From: Bedellia somnulentella
Taxonomy: Eukaryota; Arthropoda; Insecta; Lepidoptera; Bedelliidae
DNA: 64,000 bases
Assembly (NCBI GenBank): GCA_963576735.1
Contig: OY755172.1
Span: 1,736,001 to 1,800,000 of the forward strand
Direction of reading: 5' to 3'
The position numbers and the translations under genes were made by a program. Shown here one piece after another: positions 28,935 through 49,910 of this stretch. Below the pieces are notes generated by a model that made no database searches, had not been told where the DNA came from, and saw only the letters and a program-made list of their open reading frames with translations. Positions within the stretch are counted from its first letter, which is position 1; each line of letters begins with the position of its first letter.

Positions 28935-31900
28935 CATTACATTACATTACATATTCTCACGCCGTTAGTTCCCATTGGGGTAGGCAGAGACTATCGATCG
29001 CCACTTTGTACGATCCTGGCAAACCTCTCTAGCTTCATTCACATCCATCAATCTTTTCATACATGCTCTTTTATTCTTCGTACTTCGGACACCTGCCTTT
29101 TTGAGCACATTTTCTATTTGATCTAAATGTGTCCTCCGAGGTCGTCCTCTCCTAACATTACCTTCTACATTGGCTCTATATATCTCTTTCACCACTTTAC
29201 TGTCATCCATCCTCTCTATGTGCCCAAACCATCTCAACATTCCTTTTTCTATCTTTCTTACAATATCATCTTTTACACCACACCTTTCACGAATCACATC
29301 ATTCCTCACACGATCACATAACCTTACATTACAAACTTTTCTGAGGGATCTCATTTCTACTGCATTTACTCTGCTTTCATGCTTCTTCTGCCACACCCAA
29401 CATTCACTGCCATACATAAGCGTTGGAACGAGGACAGCATCATGCACAGCCATTCGGGCCTTTTCGGACACCGATTGACTAGACATGAGACTATCCAGTG
29501 CTCCATTTACCGCATTACCCTTTTTTACTCTTCTTTCAATGTCTTCATCACACTTTCCATCCCTAGTAAACAAACTTCCCAGATATACGAACTCTTTCAC
29601 TTGTTCCACTTTCTTACCATTGATCTCAATCACGCATTCAGTCATATTCTCCTCTCTCTCGAAAACCATGGTTTTGGTTTTATCCACATTCACTCTCATT
29701 CCTTTTCTTTCAAACGACGCACATGCAATATTCATCATCTCTTGCAACTCCTCAACCGACGATGCAAGTAACACTTGGTCATCAGCATATAAGAGGCATT
29801 TGATGACGAATCCACCCATTCTCAGTCCATAATCACTTTCACGCAACTCTATCAGACAGTCATCCATGAACAAGTTGAAGAGCCACGGAGAAGCTACACA
29901 TCCCTGTCGGACACCCCTAGAGATACCGAACCAGTCTGTGTTTTCCCCGTTTATTCTTACACATGCACTAGAATCCTCATAGAGTGATACCAGTGCACGT
30001 ATAAGTTGGCTCCCCAAGCCGAACTTGGATAACACCTCCCACAAATACTTCCTTACCACCCTATCATACGCCTTCTCTAAATCTATGAAGGAGCAATACA
30101 CCTTTCGATTCTTGGCTAAGAACTTTTCAGTGATGCTCCTTAAAGAGAAGATTTGGTCCATACATCCCATTCCCTTTCTAAATCCTGCTTGCACATCCCA
30201 AATTTTGTCATCTGTTTCATTCATCACTCTTTCAATCAATACCTTTGCATACAATTTACCGACAACACTGAGTAGGCTGATTCCGCGGTAGTTTTTAGCT
30301 TCCTGGTGTGACCCTTTTCCTTTATATAAGGGCACAATTACTGCCCTGCACCAATCTCGTGGTACTTTACCACTCGACCAACACTTTTGAAAAAGGAAGT
30401 ACAGCCAGGAAGCCACCAACCCTTTACCAGCCCTCAGCATTTCGATACTTATCCTATCATACCCTGCCGCTTTCCCTACTTTCATACTTTTCAATGCTTT
30501 CATTACTTCTTCCATACTAATCTCACTGTCACTACTGTCACCCAATGCCTCATTCCAGTCAACATTGCTGCCAATTGGCGAAGAAATAGGTGAATCCTCT
30601 TTTTCAAAGAGTCCCTCAAAATAGTTCTTCCATACTCGTCTTATGCTACTTTCATCCGTCGCCAATTCACCCTGTTCATCTCTCACTACATTCACTCTCG
30701 TGTTTTGGGAAACTCCCTTTTCTTTCCGGATATATTTCCAGAACAACTTTTGGTTATTCCGGAAATTATCAGAGAGTTTCCTCTCACACCATTCTATCAG
30801 ATCACGCTTTTTCTTTTCTATTTTCTTCTTAACCTCATTCTTAACTCTCTTATATTCATCTTCACTATTCTTCACTACATCATCTGTTACTCTCGCATCC
30901 ATTCGTTTACTAGCTTTAATCGCTAGTAAATCTAACCAAGCTTTCTTCTTATCTCCAACTGCCTCTTTCACATCTTTATCCCACCAACTTGTTGGTGGTC
31001 TATTTGTTCTTTTACTCAATCCACATACTTCCGTCGCACATTCAACCATTGACGATTTGAGCACATCCCATACTTCTTCTATTTCCGATTCATCCTTCAT
31101 CTCCACGCAACTTAGCCTGTCGTCCAATTTCTTCATATATTCATCTCTAATATTTTCATCCTCTTCCAATTTCTCCACTTTTATTCTCGCAAATTCAGTT
31201 GTTGACACTTTGGCCCTGTGACGCCAACGCTTGCACAGTCCCCTCAATCGTGATATCACGAGGAAGTGATCTGTGCCAACGTTAATGCCCCTGTAGACTC
31301 TGGTGTCAACAACCTTTGCTCTTAGCCTTTCATCCACTATCACAAAATCTATCATACTTCTCTCGCTTCCCCTCTGTCTAGTATACATATGGATATCTTT
31401 GTGTTCAAACAACGTGTTCGTAACACAAAGATTCCTCCCCAAACATACATCAATCACTTTCTCCCCATTCTCGTTCACTCTTTTATCACCAAACTTTCCT
31501 AAAACTCTTTCACAACTGTTGCGTGACACCCCAACCCAACCATTAAAATCTCCTAACATAACAATTCTCTCATTCTGATCACACCCATTCGCAACATCGT
31601 CTAACAAATTCCAAAACTCCTCCCTCTCGGATAGTGATTTGGACATGTCCGGAGCATACACACAAAATATGCGCATCCGGACCAGCCCCACTTTCACCTT
31701 TATCCATAGGAGCCTTGGACTCACACATGCATAATCTTTCATGCACTTAGCCATCCTTTCAGATATTAGAAGTCCCACGCCTTGGCAAGCTCTGTCACTC
31801 TCGGCAACTCCCGACCAGATAGCTGTAAATGGGCCAAGTTGTGAAACCTCTTTTTCCTTGCGCTTCGTTTCATTTACACACAGAAAATCTAGGTTTCTTT

Positions 31901-32341
31901 CTTCCATAATCAAACATACTTCATCTAATTTTTCATGCATCCCTCCACACACATTCATCGTACCAAAGCGGGTCTCTTCAGCCCACTTTTCGCCCCGCGA
32001 GGAACCACGGCGTGATAGGTGGCGAGCCATATCGCCGCCATCGTGTTTTATTTTTGATTGGAAACACATTTGGACCCCACGAAAAGCAAGGGAAATGAAC
32101 TGTCCGCCTAGCCAGAGCCCCGCTTGACTAGGTAAGGTTATTTAGTACCCGGAGTGCACCAAGCTCCGGGACGGCGGCACGCTAGAGACCAGGCTCACCC
32201 CTGGCCACGCATCCCTCGGCACGGCAGACCTTGGATTGGTGTAAGGGCGAAGATGACAAAGCCCTGTTCCCTTAGTCGACTCCTACGAAACACCCACGGG
32301 ACGAGATGGGGTAGTGCTATTCTATGCCGACACTACACAGC
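28935..32341 (-). mobile_element. Full-length RTE-type non-LTR retrotransposon (3.4 kb)
   Basis: Flanked by AAATAAAAA at 28926-28934 and 32342-32350, a perfect 9-bp target duplication. On the minus strand it begins GCTGTGTAGTGTCGGC, has a 272-bp 5' UTR and one intact ORF (32069-28965), and ends with a short 3' UTR and an (ATGTA)n-like tail rather than poly(A). A single ORF with an AP-type endonuclease and a simple-repeat tail is the RTE layout. An intact ORF and clean duplication imply recent insertion. Confidence 0.92.
28965..32069 (-). CDS. RTE endonuclease-reverse transcriptase, intact
   Basis: 1034 residues. The N-terminal third is an apurinic-type endonuclease: LCVNETKRK (metal-binding Glu), CVYAPDMS, MLGDFNGWVG (GDFN) and GTDHFLV (catalytic His). 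The middle is a reverse transcriptase: VPLYKGKGS, AGFRKGMGCMDQ, FIDLEKAYDRV, RQGCVASPWLFN and LLYADDQVLL (catalytic YADD). The C-terminal part (KNKRACMKRLMDVNEAREV) is shared by all truncated copies in the window. All catalytic residues I can place are present and there is no internal stop. The Met at 32069 is the first in frame; a start further inside is possible. Confidence 0.92.
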   Translation of the reverse strand: MCFQSKIKHDGGDMARHLSRRGSSRGEKWAEETRFGTMNVCGGMHEKLDEVCLIMEERNLDFLCVNETKRKEKEVSQLGPFTAIWSGVAESDRACQGVGLLISERMAKCMKDYACVSPRLLWIKVKVGLVRMRIFCVYAPDMSKSLSEREEFWNLLDDVANGCDQNERIVMLGDFNGWVGVSRNSCERVLGKFGDKRVNENGEKVIDVCLGRNLCVTNTLFEHKDIHMYTRQRGSERSMIDFVIVDERLRAKVVDTRVYRGINVGTDHFLVISRLRGLCKRWRHRAKVSTTEFARIKVEKLEEDENIRDEYMKKLDDRLSCVEMKDESEIEEVWDVLKSSMVECATEVCGLSKRTNRPPTSWWDKDVKEAVGDKKKAWLDLLAIKASKRMDARVTDDVVKNSEDEYKRVKNEVKKKIEKKKRDLIEWCERKLSDNFRNNQKLFWKYIRKEKGVSQNTRVNVVRDEQGELATDESSIRRVWKNYFEGLFEKEDSPISSPIGSNVDWNEALGDSSDSEISMEEVMKALKSMKVGKAAGYDRISIEMLRAGKGLVASWLYFLFQKCWSSGKVPRDWCRAVIVPLYKGKGSHQEAKNYRGISLLSVVGKLYAKVLIERVMNETDDKIWDVQAGFRKGMGCMDQIFSLRSITEKFLAKNRKVYCSFIDLEKAYDRVVRKYLWEVLSKFGLGSQLIRALVSLYEDSSACVRINGENTDWFGISRGVRQGCVASPWLFNLFMDDCLIELRESDYGLRMGGFVIKCLLYADDQVLLASSVEELQEMMNIACASFERKGMRVNVDKTKTMVFEREENMTECVIEINGKKVEQVKEFVYLGSLFTRDGKCDEDIERRVKKGNAVNGALDSLMSSQSVSEKARMAVHDAVLVPTLMYGSECWVWQKKHESRVNAVEMRSLRKVCNVRLCDRVRNDVIRERCGVKDDIVRKIEKGMLRWFGHIERMDDSKVVKEIYRANVEGNVRRGRPRRTHLDQIENVLKKAGVRSTKNKRACMKRLMDVNEAREVCQDRTKWRSIVSAYPNGN

Positions 32342-32564
32342 AAATAAAAATTAACCATTATAAGGGGAATATTTTTAAATCATACAGGCTAATTTATTCA
32401 TATATTGAAATGTCTTAATAAAACAATTAATATAATATTAACAACTATTATTGTAGGCAAATAAGTTCGCTTTAATACAAGCTAATTATATTTTCTTATT
32501 TTTGCCCTTGTCTTGTATGTCTACCTGTATGGCTGTGTTCCCTGAATTTACTGATTTTACCTTC

Positions 32565-32660
32565 CAAATGTTGTCTGGAAGAGATCGCTTTTAGCGATAA
32601 CACTGCCAATTGTACTTCTCTGTAAACTGTTTCATTATTTTACACTCAAGGATTTGTTAT
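32565..32660 (+). repeat. LINE 3' end fragment (GGAAGAGATCGCT type)
   Basis: TGTCTGGAAGAGATCGCTT followed by TTAGCGATAACACTGCC resembles the 3' UTR of the LINE at 16815-17914 and, in reverse, 57480-57610. Only the tail survives. Confidence 0.55.
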
Positions 32661-33789
32661 TTGTGACACTCAGAGTTAGAAAAGTGGGTACCTACATAAA
32701 ATGATTTTATTAATCCTGTAAATCAGAGGCTTACCTTGTCGTGTACTGTCTTTTATATTGAATGTTCACACATAGATCCCCTAAAAAAGGGACACAGAAA
32801 AAATAGTTCTAAACATCAGATATCGGTCGGGTCATTAATTTTGCTGGGTCAGTGGATTTATGGGCACTTTTCTATTGCTGTTAACAACCTTGTATTTTAA
32901 AATATATCTCATACAATTATGACTTAAGAAATGATACATTAACCCGCACCGCTATAGTCATGTGCGCACAACTTTGCGGACGGTGTTAGCCTACTTAGAT
33001 AATTTTAGCAAAATAAATATTAATTTTCTCAATTTTTTATATTGAATACTGGAAAGAAAAACGTTTATTAATAAGCAAAGAAACATGATATAAATAATTG
33101 TCCAAAAAAAAAATTCCACTAAGAAAAATATTAATGGAAATGATAATTTATTATATACGTAGGTCACCCTATAAGTTTTATTTAGTTGAGAGCTAACTGA
33201 CAATGACAAGCTGAAATTTCAAAATGGCGACAGTAGTACCAGTAGTGGCCGTCGGCCAAGAAAAGTTTGTGGATCTGTATGTCTGTACTGCGGCTATGGA
33301 ATGCCTACGGACAAAAAAGAAAACAGTAATAAATATGGAGGAATCAAACAGTATAGTAGAGATAAACTCAAATTTTACACCCTAAGTCCCCGAATAGATG
33401 GCAGAAGCACTAATATTTCTGAAATAAAATTACACAAATTCTAATCGTTGGATAGAATAATGTAAATTAGTGTTTTAGTGGTTTTTTTTTACGTTTTTAT
33501 GATAAATATTATATACAGCGTGTTAGATGGACGGCGATTGTTACTTCAATATTAATTCGTATAGTAAAGTTTAATGCTTAATATCCACCATATAAAATAA
33601 ACAAAAAGGTTAAAACCGCTTTAGCAGAAAAACTTACTTTCTCGATCAGACGGAAAACTGTGGTTATCTACACTAGCCTAGCGCACATACTCCTACCCGT
33701 ATAATGTCTCACCCACACACAGAGAACAGCGAACGCGTCATGTGACCTTCTTGTCTTGCGCACAATTGCTCGTGACCGTATAAACCGCA
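32661..33789. other. Intergenic DNA, no gene recognised
   Basis: AT-rich. A short run near 33223-33290 (AAATGGCGACAGTAGTACC onward) gives a brief open frame without family resemblance. A piece near 33240-33285 (GGCCAAGAAAAGTTTGTGGA) resembles the reverse complement of 28850-28890, so it is probably repeat-derived. Confidence 0.35.
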
Positions 33790-33947
33790 CTATGACAGCA
33801 ATGCAAATTTGAATTTCGCGGCCATGTTTACATTTGATTTTTCTTTAAACTTATCGCCGCACCTGGTGAGGCTGTGGTCTTAGTCACCTCGTATTTAAAT
33901 CCAGTATTAAATATGGGGTAGTGTGATTCAAACATTTTCAAGTAAAT

Positions 33948-34290
33948 AAAAATGTATGAAGAATAAAAGAGACTAAGGGTATTGGGGCCTTTTATTGGAT
34001 TTTTGGGCGATGCGGTTGGAGACCCATCACCAAAAACCTTTATTCTTACCATCTTTTCCCCACTCAACTTCCAAAAGTGGCTGAGGAATTTATAATTCCT
34101 TAGCTCTGGTTACCCCTTCTAGGGAAATATAGCCGTGAGTATATGTATGTATGTATGTAATAAAAGAGCATGTATGAAAAAATTGATGGATGTAAACAAA
34201 GCTAGAGAGGTTTGCCAGGATCGTACGAAGTGGCGATCGATAGTCTCTGCCTACCCCAATGGGAACTAACGACGTGAGTATGTATGTAAT
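33948..34290 (+). mobile_element. RTE 3' fragment with nested short RTE derivative
   Basis: RTE sequence ATGAAGAATAAAAGAG (to 33971) resumes at 34169 with CATGTATGAAAAAATTGATG and runs to the GTGAGTATGTATGTAATG tail. Between them, 33972-34158 is a 5'-truncated short derivative (from ACTAAGGGTATTGGGGCC). The insert is flanked by AATAAAAGAG at 33962-33971 and 34159-34168, a perfect 10-bp target duplication. Confidence 0.85.
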
Positions 34291-34497
34291 GTATGTCCTT
34301 TATGAGCGTAAGATAATAAAGTTAAAAACAAATAGAGACCCTCGAAACGATGCATTTACGTGGCATAAAATAAAGTGCGCAAGAGATACCTATTCATTCA
34401 TTAACCGACGTCGAAATTGGAGGAGTTCTTAGTGTTTACTAAACTCTCTCGGGGCTAAAGGGCTCTAAACGGGTGTATCTGTACTCTATCATAGTTA

Positions 34498-34570
34498 ACT
34501 AACATAACACAAACGTTCACGCCGTTTATCCTCGAAGGGGTTGGTAGAGGTACCCATACTTCTGAACTTA
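34498..34570 (-). mobile_element. SINE A 3' end fragment
   Basis: AACACAAACGTTCACGCCG, then CCTCGAAGGGGTTGGTAGAG, is the reverse complement of the SINE A 3' end. 73 bp only. Confidence 0.65.
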
Positions 34571-35744
34571 ACTAAAGAATATGAATAAAAATAACTCACC
34601 TCGTTTTGATTGGCAGTGGCAGATGCGGGCTATCACCTTTTTTTGCGCAAAACGCAGAACATTTTGAGAATTCACATTATAAAACACCAACACTGAATTT
34701 AACCATAACACGACTACCATAGAATGAAAAAGTAAGTTATAAATACCATTGTGTACTTCAATGGTATTGTGTATTTACTCAACACAATCACAACACAAGA
34801 TACTCACACTCTGAAAATTAATGCAAAAAATCAAAGTGACATCCAATCATAAGCGACACAAACACAATGAGCTACAAACAACTAACTTAGTACTAATACT
34901 GTTCCTTTGATTAAATGCCGACAAGCCCGCCCGACTTGATACATGCAGATTTTGAATTTCGCGGCGATCGATGTTTACGAATTATGATTTTTTCAGTTTG
35001 TACTCTGAACATACTGCCGCATTCCAACGCAGTATTAACTATGGGGTAGTGTTATTCAAATTTATCGCGTCAAATAATAACATGTAAAAAATAAGAAGAT
35101 ATTAGAAGCTAAGTTCGATTTATTACTTTACTGGCCTTGATTTGATTTGGCCGCCGGTTAAGGGTCACGGCGCGGAGGGTCGCAGCTGTCAGCTGAGTTG
35201 CCCGCCTTGTCATCGCGTTTCACGCACACATTGAGCGTGTTGGTGTCAATAGTACTACTTTCTTAGTGCAAATTTTAACAAAATTTGAAAAAAAATAAGT
35301 GTGTTTTTTTTCAACGAATTCTGCTTCTATACGTGATAATTAATCATACTTTTCATTGAAAACAGTCGTTACAATTACATCCTGTATATATCAATTCTAC
35401 ATCAACGATTACGTGGATACACGTCACGTCAACGTATCTTTATGATGATAACTGGCTGTATGGCATAACTCTTTTGCCTGTTTATTAAAGGATTAACTGA
35501 TAAACAAAAACAATGAAGGTATTGTTTTGATTGTAATTTTATTCATGATTTTTATTATCATTTATTGATAACGTTCTGTGCTCGACGTGTCGTTTCGTTG
35601 CGTTTGGTTAAAGAGTTTAAACCAAATCGAATTTGAAAGAGTATTTTATAAATATAGTGTTTCTATCTTATCTCTAGCTAAAAAATTTTAGAGATTTTCA
35701 ACAGAACATCGCCGAAACTAAGTAAAAAATAGTTTCATCTTATA

Positions 35745-44981
<9,237 letters not shown>

Positions 44982-45348
44982 ATATTTATGTAATATTCAC
45001 ATGAAATTCACAATCTCTATACTACTTTCAATGCTATATCAAATTATATGACTGTTTATTAACTACTATAAGTCACCTGTGCTACGTTAAGTTTTTTGTA
45101 CGATGTTAGGTTATGTTATATTCATGTTAATTGTTAATAGATAAAATATATATTGATTCATTTTTTAAATATTCGATTTAAGACTGTATGACTGGTCGTG
45201 CTCTACTTAATATATCAGCTCAATTTAGGAATTAGGAATTAGATATAGATATGGGTAAACAAATATTTCTGGGTAGAATTATGTGCATAGTTATTTTTAA
45301 CCTGATACCTTTACCTAAAGTAAGTAGAAAATGAAGTATACTATTAAA

Positions 45349-45354
45349 ATAAAT
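45349..45354 (+). terminator. ALAD polyadenylation signal candidate
   Basis: AATAAA 368 bp after the ALAD stop. A second AATAAA lies at 45574-45579. I cannot tell which is used. Confidence 0.45.
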
Positions 45355-45674
45355 TATAAATTAGTCTCAAAAAGATTCTGCCATTTTATATGAAGTCTAT
45401 GAAGTAGTTTAAAGTTGATGTTGTGTATAAGGATTGAAAGTTGTGTATATGTTCATCCTTAGGGTTAACTTGTAAGAAGTAAGATGAAATGTGGTATTTA
45501 TATTGTTATCTTTTAAATGAAATCAAAGATAAAGTCGACTGCTTTTCTTGTAAAGTTCATAACTTAAGAATTGGAATAAAGATAATATTTCTTGAAACCA
45601 TATGATTATTTTAATATCCCATTTCATTTAACATTATTATTTATTTAAATAATGACACGAATTTATACAATAAG

Positions 45675-46038
45675 CAACTGTGATAGCCCAGTGGGTAGAA
45701 CACTCGGTTATCGTGCAAACGACTAGTGTTCAAATCCTTGGTCGGGCCTACACCAATTTGTCTTTTCTAAAGACATATGTGTGGTTAAATTATCATGGTT
45801 GTTAACGGTGAGGGAAAACATCGTGAGGAAACCCACATAGCTGAGTTGTACTTAGTCATGTGACAGTGTATTCGTACAAAACGGCGAAAGGCCTGCCCCC
45901 TATCACGTGAGTACACTGTCCATGCAAAACGTGGGTACTCTGAACACCAGGTGACAAAGTCACGTGATGTTCAGAAGTATTAGTACCTCTGCCAACCCCT
46001 TCGGGGATATTCGACGTGAACGTTTATGTTATGTTATA
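45675..46038 (+). mobile_element. SINE family A, full copy downstream of ALAD
   Basis: Same head, body and tail as 44500-44840, but retaining the segment CTGAGTTGTACTTAGTCATG that the other copy lacks. Confidence 0.8.
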
Positions 46039-46670
46039 AGATCATTTAATTAAATAATGATCGTGCACCAAAATAAAGTCCAGGATAATAAGGGTTACCA
46101 ACGAAATTATAAATTTATCCCTATTTGGTATGATAATAAACCTCCAACGCAAAGAATGGGTTGGTTTGCCATTACAAAGTCCGAGCTGATTATTTGTTTG
46201 TTGGGTGATGGTCATTGGTGGTCTCATAAGTGGTGGTTCTCTTTTTCATTCCTCCATTATTCAGTATCACATTTTACGTACACGGATATAGTATACAGAA
46301 TAAGTTTAAGGGATTACCAATGTTTATAATTACTTATCCCTCCCAGCCCATACATGTCCCGATCGAGTCCCTGAATAAGGTGATTAGGCCACAGTCACCC
46401 AACTGGCCGGGACTGACGACCGCTTAAACTGCACTCTGGAAACCAAAGTAATTTTTCGGGTAATCAGATAATTCAAGCCTGCAGTATTCTTCCAAACTGG
46501 GAATGTGTCTCAATTGTGACTTCTATCCTCGGTATTTAAACCCGGGCTCTCCGGATTGAAAGTCGAACGTTTTATCACTAGGATGAAACGGAGGCAATTG
46601 CTTTAACAATGTTAATTGGTAATTAACACGGTGTTACATCGAATGCACATTTATTTAAATAAATAAATTT
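46039..46670. other. Intergenic, nothing recognised
   Basis: Short open frames at 46057-46329 and 46230-46427 show no family motif. Composition is unremarkable. Confidence 0.3.
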
Positions 46671-46904
46671 GCTGTGTAGTGTCGGCTTAGAATAGCACTA
46701 CCCCATTCCTTCCGGTGGGTGTACGTAGAGGCGGGTAACGGTATTCGGGGCTTTTAAGGGATTTTTGGGCTATGCGGTTGGAGACCCATCACCAACAACC
46801 TTTATTTTACCATCTTTTCCCCACACAATTTTCCAAAAGTGGCTGAGGAATTTCTAATTCATTAGCTCTGGCTACCCCTTCTAGGGATTTATAGCCGTAT
46901 GTAT
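46671..46904 (+). mobile_element. Non-autonomous RTE derivative
   Basis: Complete unit GCTGTGTAGTGTCGGC to ATAGCCGTATGTATT. The bases that follow (AATAAAAGAGC) match an RTE internal sequence that also served as target at 33962. Confidence 0.8.
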
Positions 46905-47451
46905 TAATAAAAGAGCGTGGATTTTACCTGATTACATGCTTTTTGCGTAAGAACATTTTATCGCGCCGATACGCCCCGGGATTATACTTTTCCCTTATTT
47001 CAGTGTTCTTCTTCTTTGTTATTATAATTATTACTATTTAAAAAAAAAATGCTTACTCTTTGCCTACTATCTCCATGCTTTAGACATGAGTAAGAAGAAA
47101 CGAAACCAGCAAATAATGTCATCTCAAGAGACAGAAGAAAAAAAGTACCGTTCATGATGAACTACCTCTGCAGGGCACATGAAATTATGAAACCTGGTTT
47201 TCAGAGTACCAAGTATTACCTAGACTGTGTCCCACTTGATAAGCAAGACTGATTAAAAAACGAAGCCATGTAGATTACCTCACCATACCATTTACAATCC
47301 TCATACATTTAACACACATTAAAATTAAGAAAATACAGATTTGTAGCATAGTATATAGATAAAATCATACCATAGTTGTAGGTCAGACTCAAGAGTTTAA
47401 CCTAAGCCGTGCCCAAGCATTATTATTTTCATTACAAGACAGATTCACTTA

Positions 47452-47545
47452 ATCAACTTCCAAAAGTGGCTAAGGAATTTCTCATTCCAAAGCTCTGGCT
47501 ACCCCGTTAAGGGATTTATAGCCGAGAGTATATGTATGTATGTAT
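47452..47545 (+). mobile_element. Non-autonomous RTE derivative, 3' half
   Basis: From AATCAACTTCCAAAAGTGGC to GCCGAGAGTATATGTATG; 5'-truncated. Confidence 0.7.
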
Positions 47546-47636
47546 TCACTTAAATGGTTCCGTTAAAGTTGTTTGACCAACATTAAATTTTGGATAAGAA
47601 TTACATAACTTTCACTAGCTCTTAGCAATGAACATA

Positions 47637-47774
47637 CGCCCGATTTCTGAATTGAGTATTCAAGCTGAGAACGACTTAAGTATCGTTTTGTCTCATTCAG
47701 TTGTTAAGATTTCAATGCGACAGAACGATACTTAAGTGGTTCTCAGCTGGAATACTCAATTCAGAAATCGGGCG
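47637..47774. repeat. MITE, 138 bp
   Basis: Ends CGCCCGATTTCTGAATTGAG and its perfect complement. Almost the whole element is palindromic around ATTCAGTTGTTAAGATTTC. Second copy at 39620-39745. Confidence 0.75.
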
Positions 47775-48278
47775 TTACTCTCTTAAGCCTATGACCTGGT
47801 AAAATTATACCATTCTGCTGCGCTTCATTATAAAGAGTATCCATAAGTAATAATATTACTCTGTCTATACCAAAAATATTTAAAAGCGTAAGTATATATA
47901 ATAATTAAAGTTTTTTTTAGAACCTTCTAGAACAAGAGATAAGCGACACTTCGTCAATATGCAATCGTAATCATCAGTTTAATTAAATTTTATCACGTAG
48001 GTACTTTCTTACCGACGACCTTAAGTTCAGTATCTAAATATTGAAACATAAATATTTTAATGGAATTCTTACGTTTTAGCTTTAGCGTAGCCATAAAATT
48101 CTTACGTAGGTGGTTGTTTTGAAAACCTTGAAGGCACAACCTAACGAATACAACATCGTATCGTTGTAATATTTTTACTATTCCTATTCATCGTTCGTCT
48201 GCTATGAATGCATGGGCTGTGATGATTATGTACGAAAACCACCCAAGACGTTAGCCGTCCGATAATGTGAAATCATTT

Positions 48279-48500
48279 GCTGTGTAGTGTAGGCTTAGAA
48301 TACCACTACCCTATTCTTCCCTGGATGGCGTGAGAAGATACTACGGATAAGTTTTAAAGTGGTTGCTGGGCGATGTGGCTGGAGACCCAACACCAATGAG
48401 ACCCTATTTTTACTATCTTTTTCCTCGAGTTACTTCCAAAAGAGGTTAAAGATTAGTTAATTCCATGGATCTGGTTTTCCCTTTTCATATGCTGTGTATG
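48279..48500 (+). mobile_element. Degenerate short RTE derivative
   Basis: GCTGTGTAGTGTAGGCTTAG start, GGCGATGTGGCTGGAGACC middle and CCAAAAGAGGTTAAAG. Many substitutions, and the 3' end is lost. Confidence 0.65.
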
Positions 48501-49105
48501 CTGAAATGTTATTAAAAAAGCACTATTATGTAATTTTTATCAACTTTAAATCTTTATCAGCAAAGAATTGGGAAATAGTTGATACTCGAACGACATTCGT
48601 CACAGTTCAAAGATTTAATTATTCAACGTTCACGGAATTCAAAACTATCGAGTTTTAAAATAAATATTATGAATGTGTAGCAGTCTCAAATTGTAATAGC
48701 TACACAGATGTTTTTTTTTTGTTTCGGTAACCATGGATGTGGATGAGGGTACTAGAATTAATTTGTGGGTTCTTTATGAATGTGGGTCATGTGTATGGCG
48801 GAGGTTTGCTATATTATTTCAATTTATTTCAGCATGAAAGGTTATCTCATTCACTATTATTGGCCCTTTTGATTAGTAATACGCAATGTTCAATATGATT
48901 CGTCTTTATTCTGAGGTTCTGGTATAATAATTTCTTGTATGATAATTTCTTTTGTAAATTTGTGTTTGATGTACAATAAAGAGTTATTCTATTCTCTATT
49001 CTATTCTAATAGGAGTATAGGACGATACGTATCTGACGTAATATACTGTAAAGATGAAGATCTTGAATGGAAACGTAGCTAAATTTTTTTACCAGGACCA
49101 TAGTT
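48501..49105. other. Intergenic, nothing recognised
   Basis: AT-rich; ends with a (ATTCT)n-like run near 48985-49010 preceded by CAATAAAGAGTTATTC, which may be another retroposon tail. Confidence 0.3.
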
Positions 49106-49106
49106 A

Positions 49107-49230
49107 GGGTGCCTTTCCACCAGAGATGTGCTATGCAGTTATGCTATGGATGCGTATGATATCCACCAATCATATTCCTTGCTATGCACTAAGGAATATG
49201 ATATAGCACATCTCTAGTGGAAAGGCACCC
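49107..49230. repeat. Harbinger-like MITE with TTA duplication
   Basis: Ends GGGTGCCTTTCCAC and GTGGAAAGGCACCC are perfect inverted repeats. The arms extend through AGAGATGTGCTAT. TTA is duplicated at both sides, as for PIF/Harbinger elements. 124 bp, no ORF. Confidence 0.7.
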
Positions 49231-49317
49231 TTAGCGCAGTGTAAGTATCCATCAAATTATATTTTACTAAGGTATTTACGGCAAAAGAAAAGATCGTTAG
49301 AATCCGCGCTACAGAAT

Positions 49318-49910
49318 AAAAAAATCCTCTAGTACTTTTGGAATTAGATTGGGAAGAATTTGATAAAAATAAAGTATCGTAGGTGATAGATCTCCAGCAA
49401 AATCATCAACAATCACTTAAAGCCCCACACCCTTAATCGCCTCATACACCACCTACTGGAAGTAACGCGGTAGTGCTATTCTAAGCCGACACTACACAAC
49501 AACAAAAAGAGTATACTACAGATTATAGATATCTGCCACTGTCCTATATTTTACAAATAATCGAAGCAAAATAACTGGAAGCATAACATTGATGTTATCA
49601 GAGTGATCATGTTGTCACAGGACAAAAAAGTTAATTAGAAATTATATGCAAATTATGATTGACGAAACTAAACTGTAGAACCTCGAAATAAGAAGAGCAC
49701 CGCAACCTCTATATGCTTCTTATTGGTAGCGCATGAGGCAATCGGAATATGGGAATGTTAAGTGATTAGGGAAAAGTGTAATGAAAAGGCAAAATGCTTT
49801 GTGGTTTAGAATAGCATTCCCGGGTGTCATAAGAGACGAGTTTGATATGGACCCATTACTTTATTTTGTAACCACCCCTTTTTGGAATTAGTAGCCCTGA
49901 CGTATGTATA
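49318..49910. mobile_element. Two degenerate short RTE derivatives
   Basis: 49318-49502 (-) keeps GTGCTATTCTAAGCCGACAC at its 5' end. 49795-49910 (+) keeps TTTAGAATAGCATTCCCGGG and TAGCCCTGACGTATGTATAG. Both are old and indel-rich. Confidence 0.6.

Larger units (their letters stand above)
33790..35080 (+). repeat. Two related repeat copies upstream of ALAD
   Basis: 33790-33940 and 34920-35080 share TTTGAATTTCGCGGC, the ATGTTTACAA/T block, TGCCGCA-like CGCCGCAC and GTATTAA-TATGGGGTAGTGT with ATTCAAA. Same orientation and clearly diverged. Element type unknown. Confidence 0.5.

Noticed and set aside
29127..31221. Several plus-strand ORFs of 64-192 codons
   Set aside because: They are antisense shadows of the RTE ORF on the minus strand, with no independent motifs.
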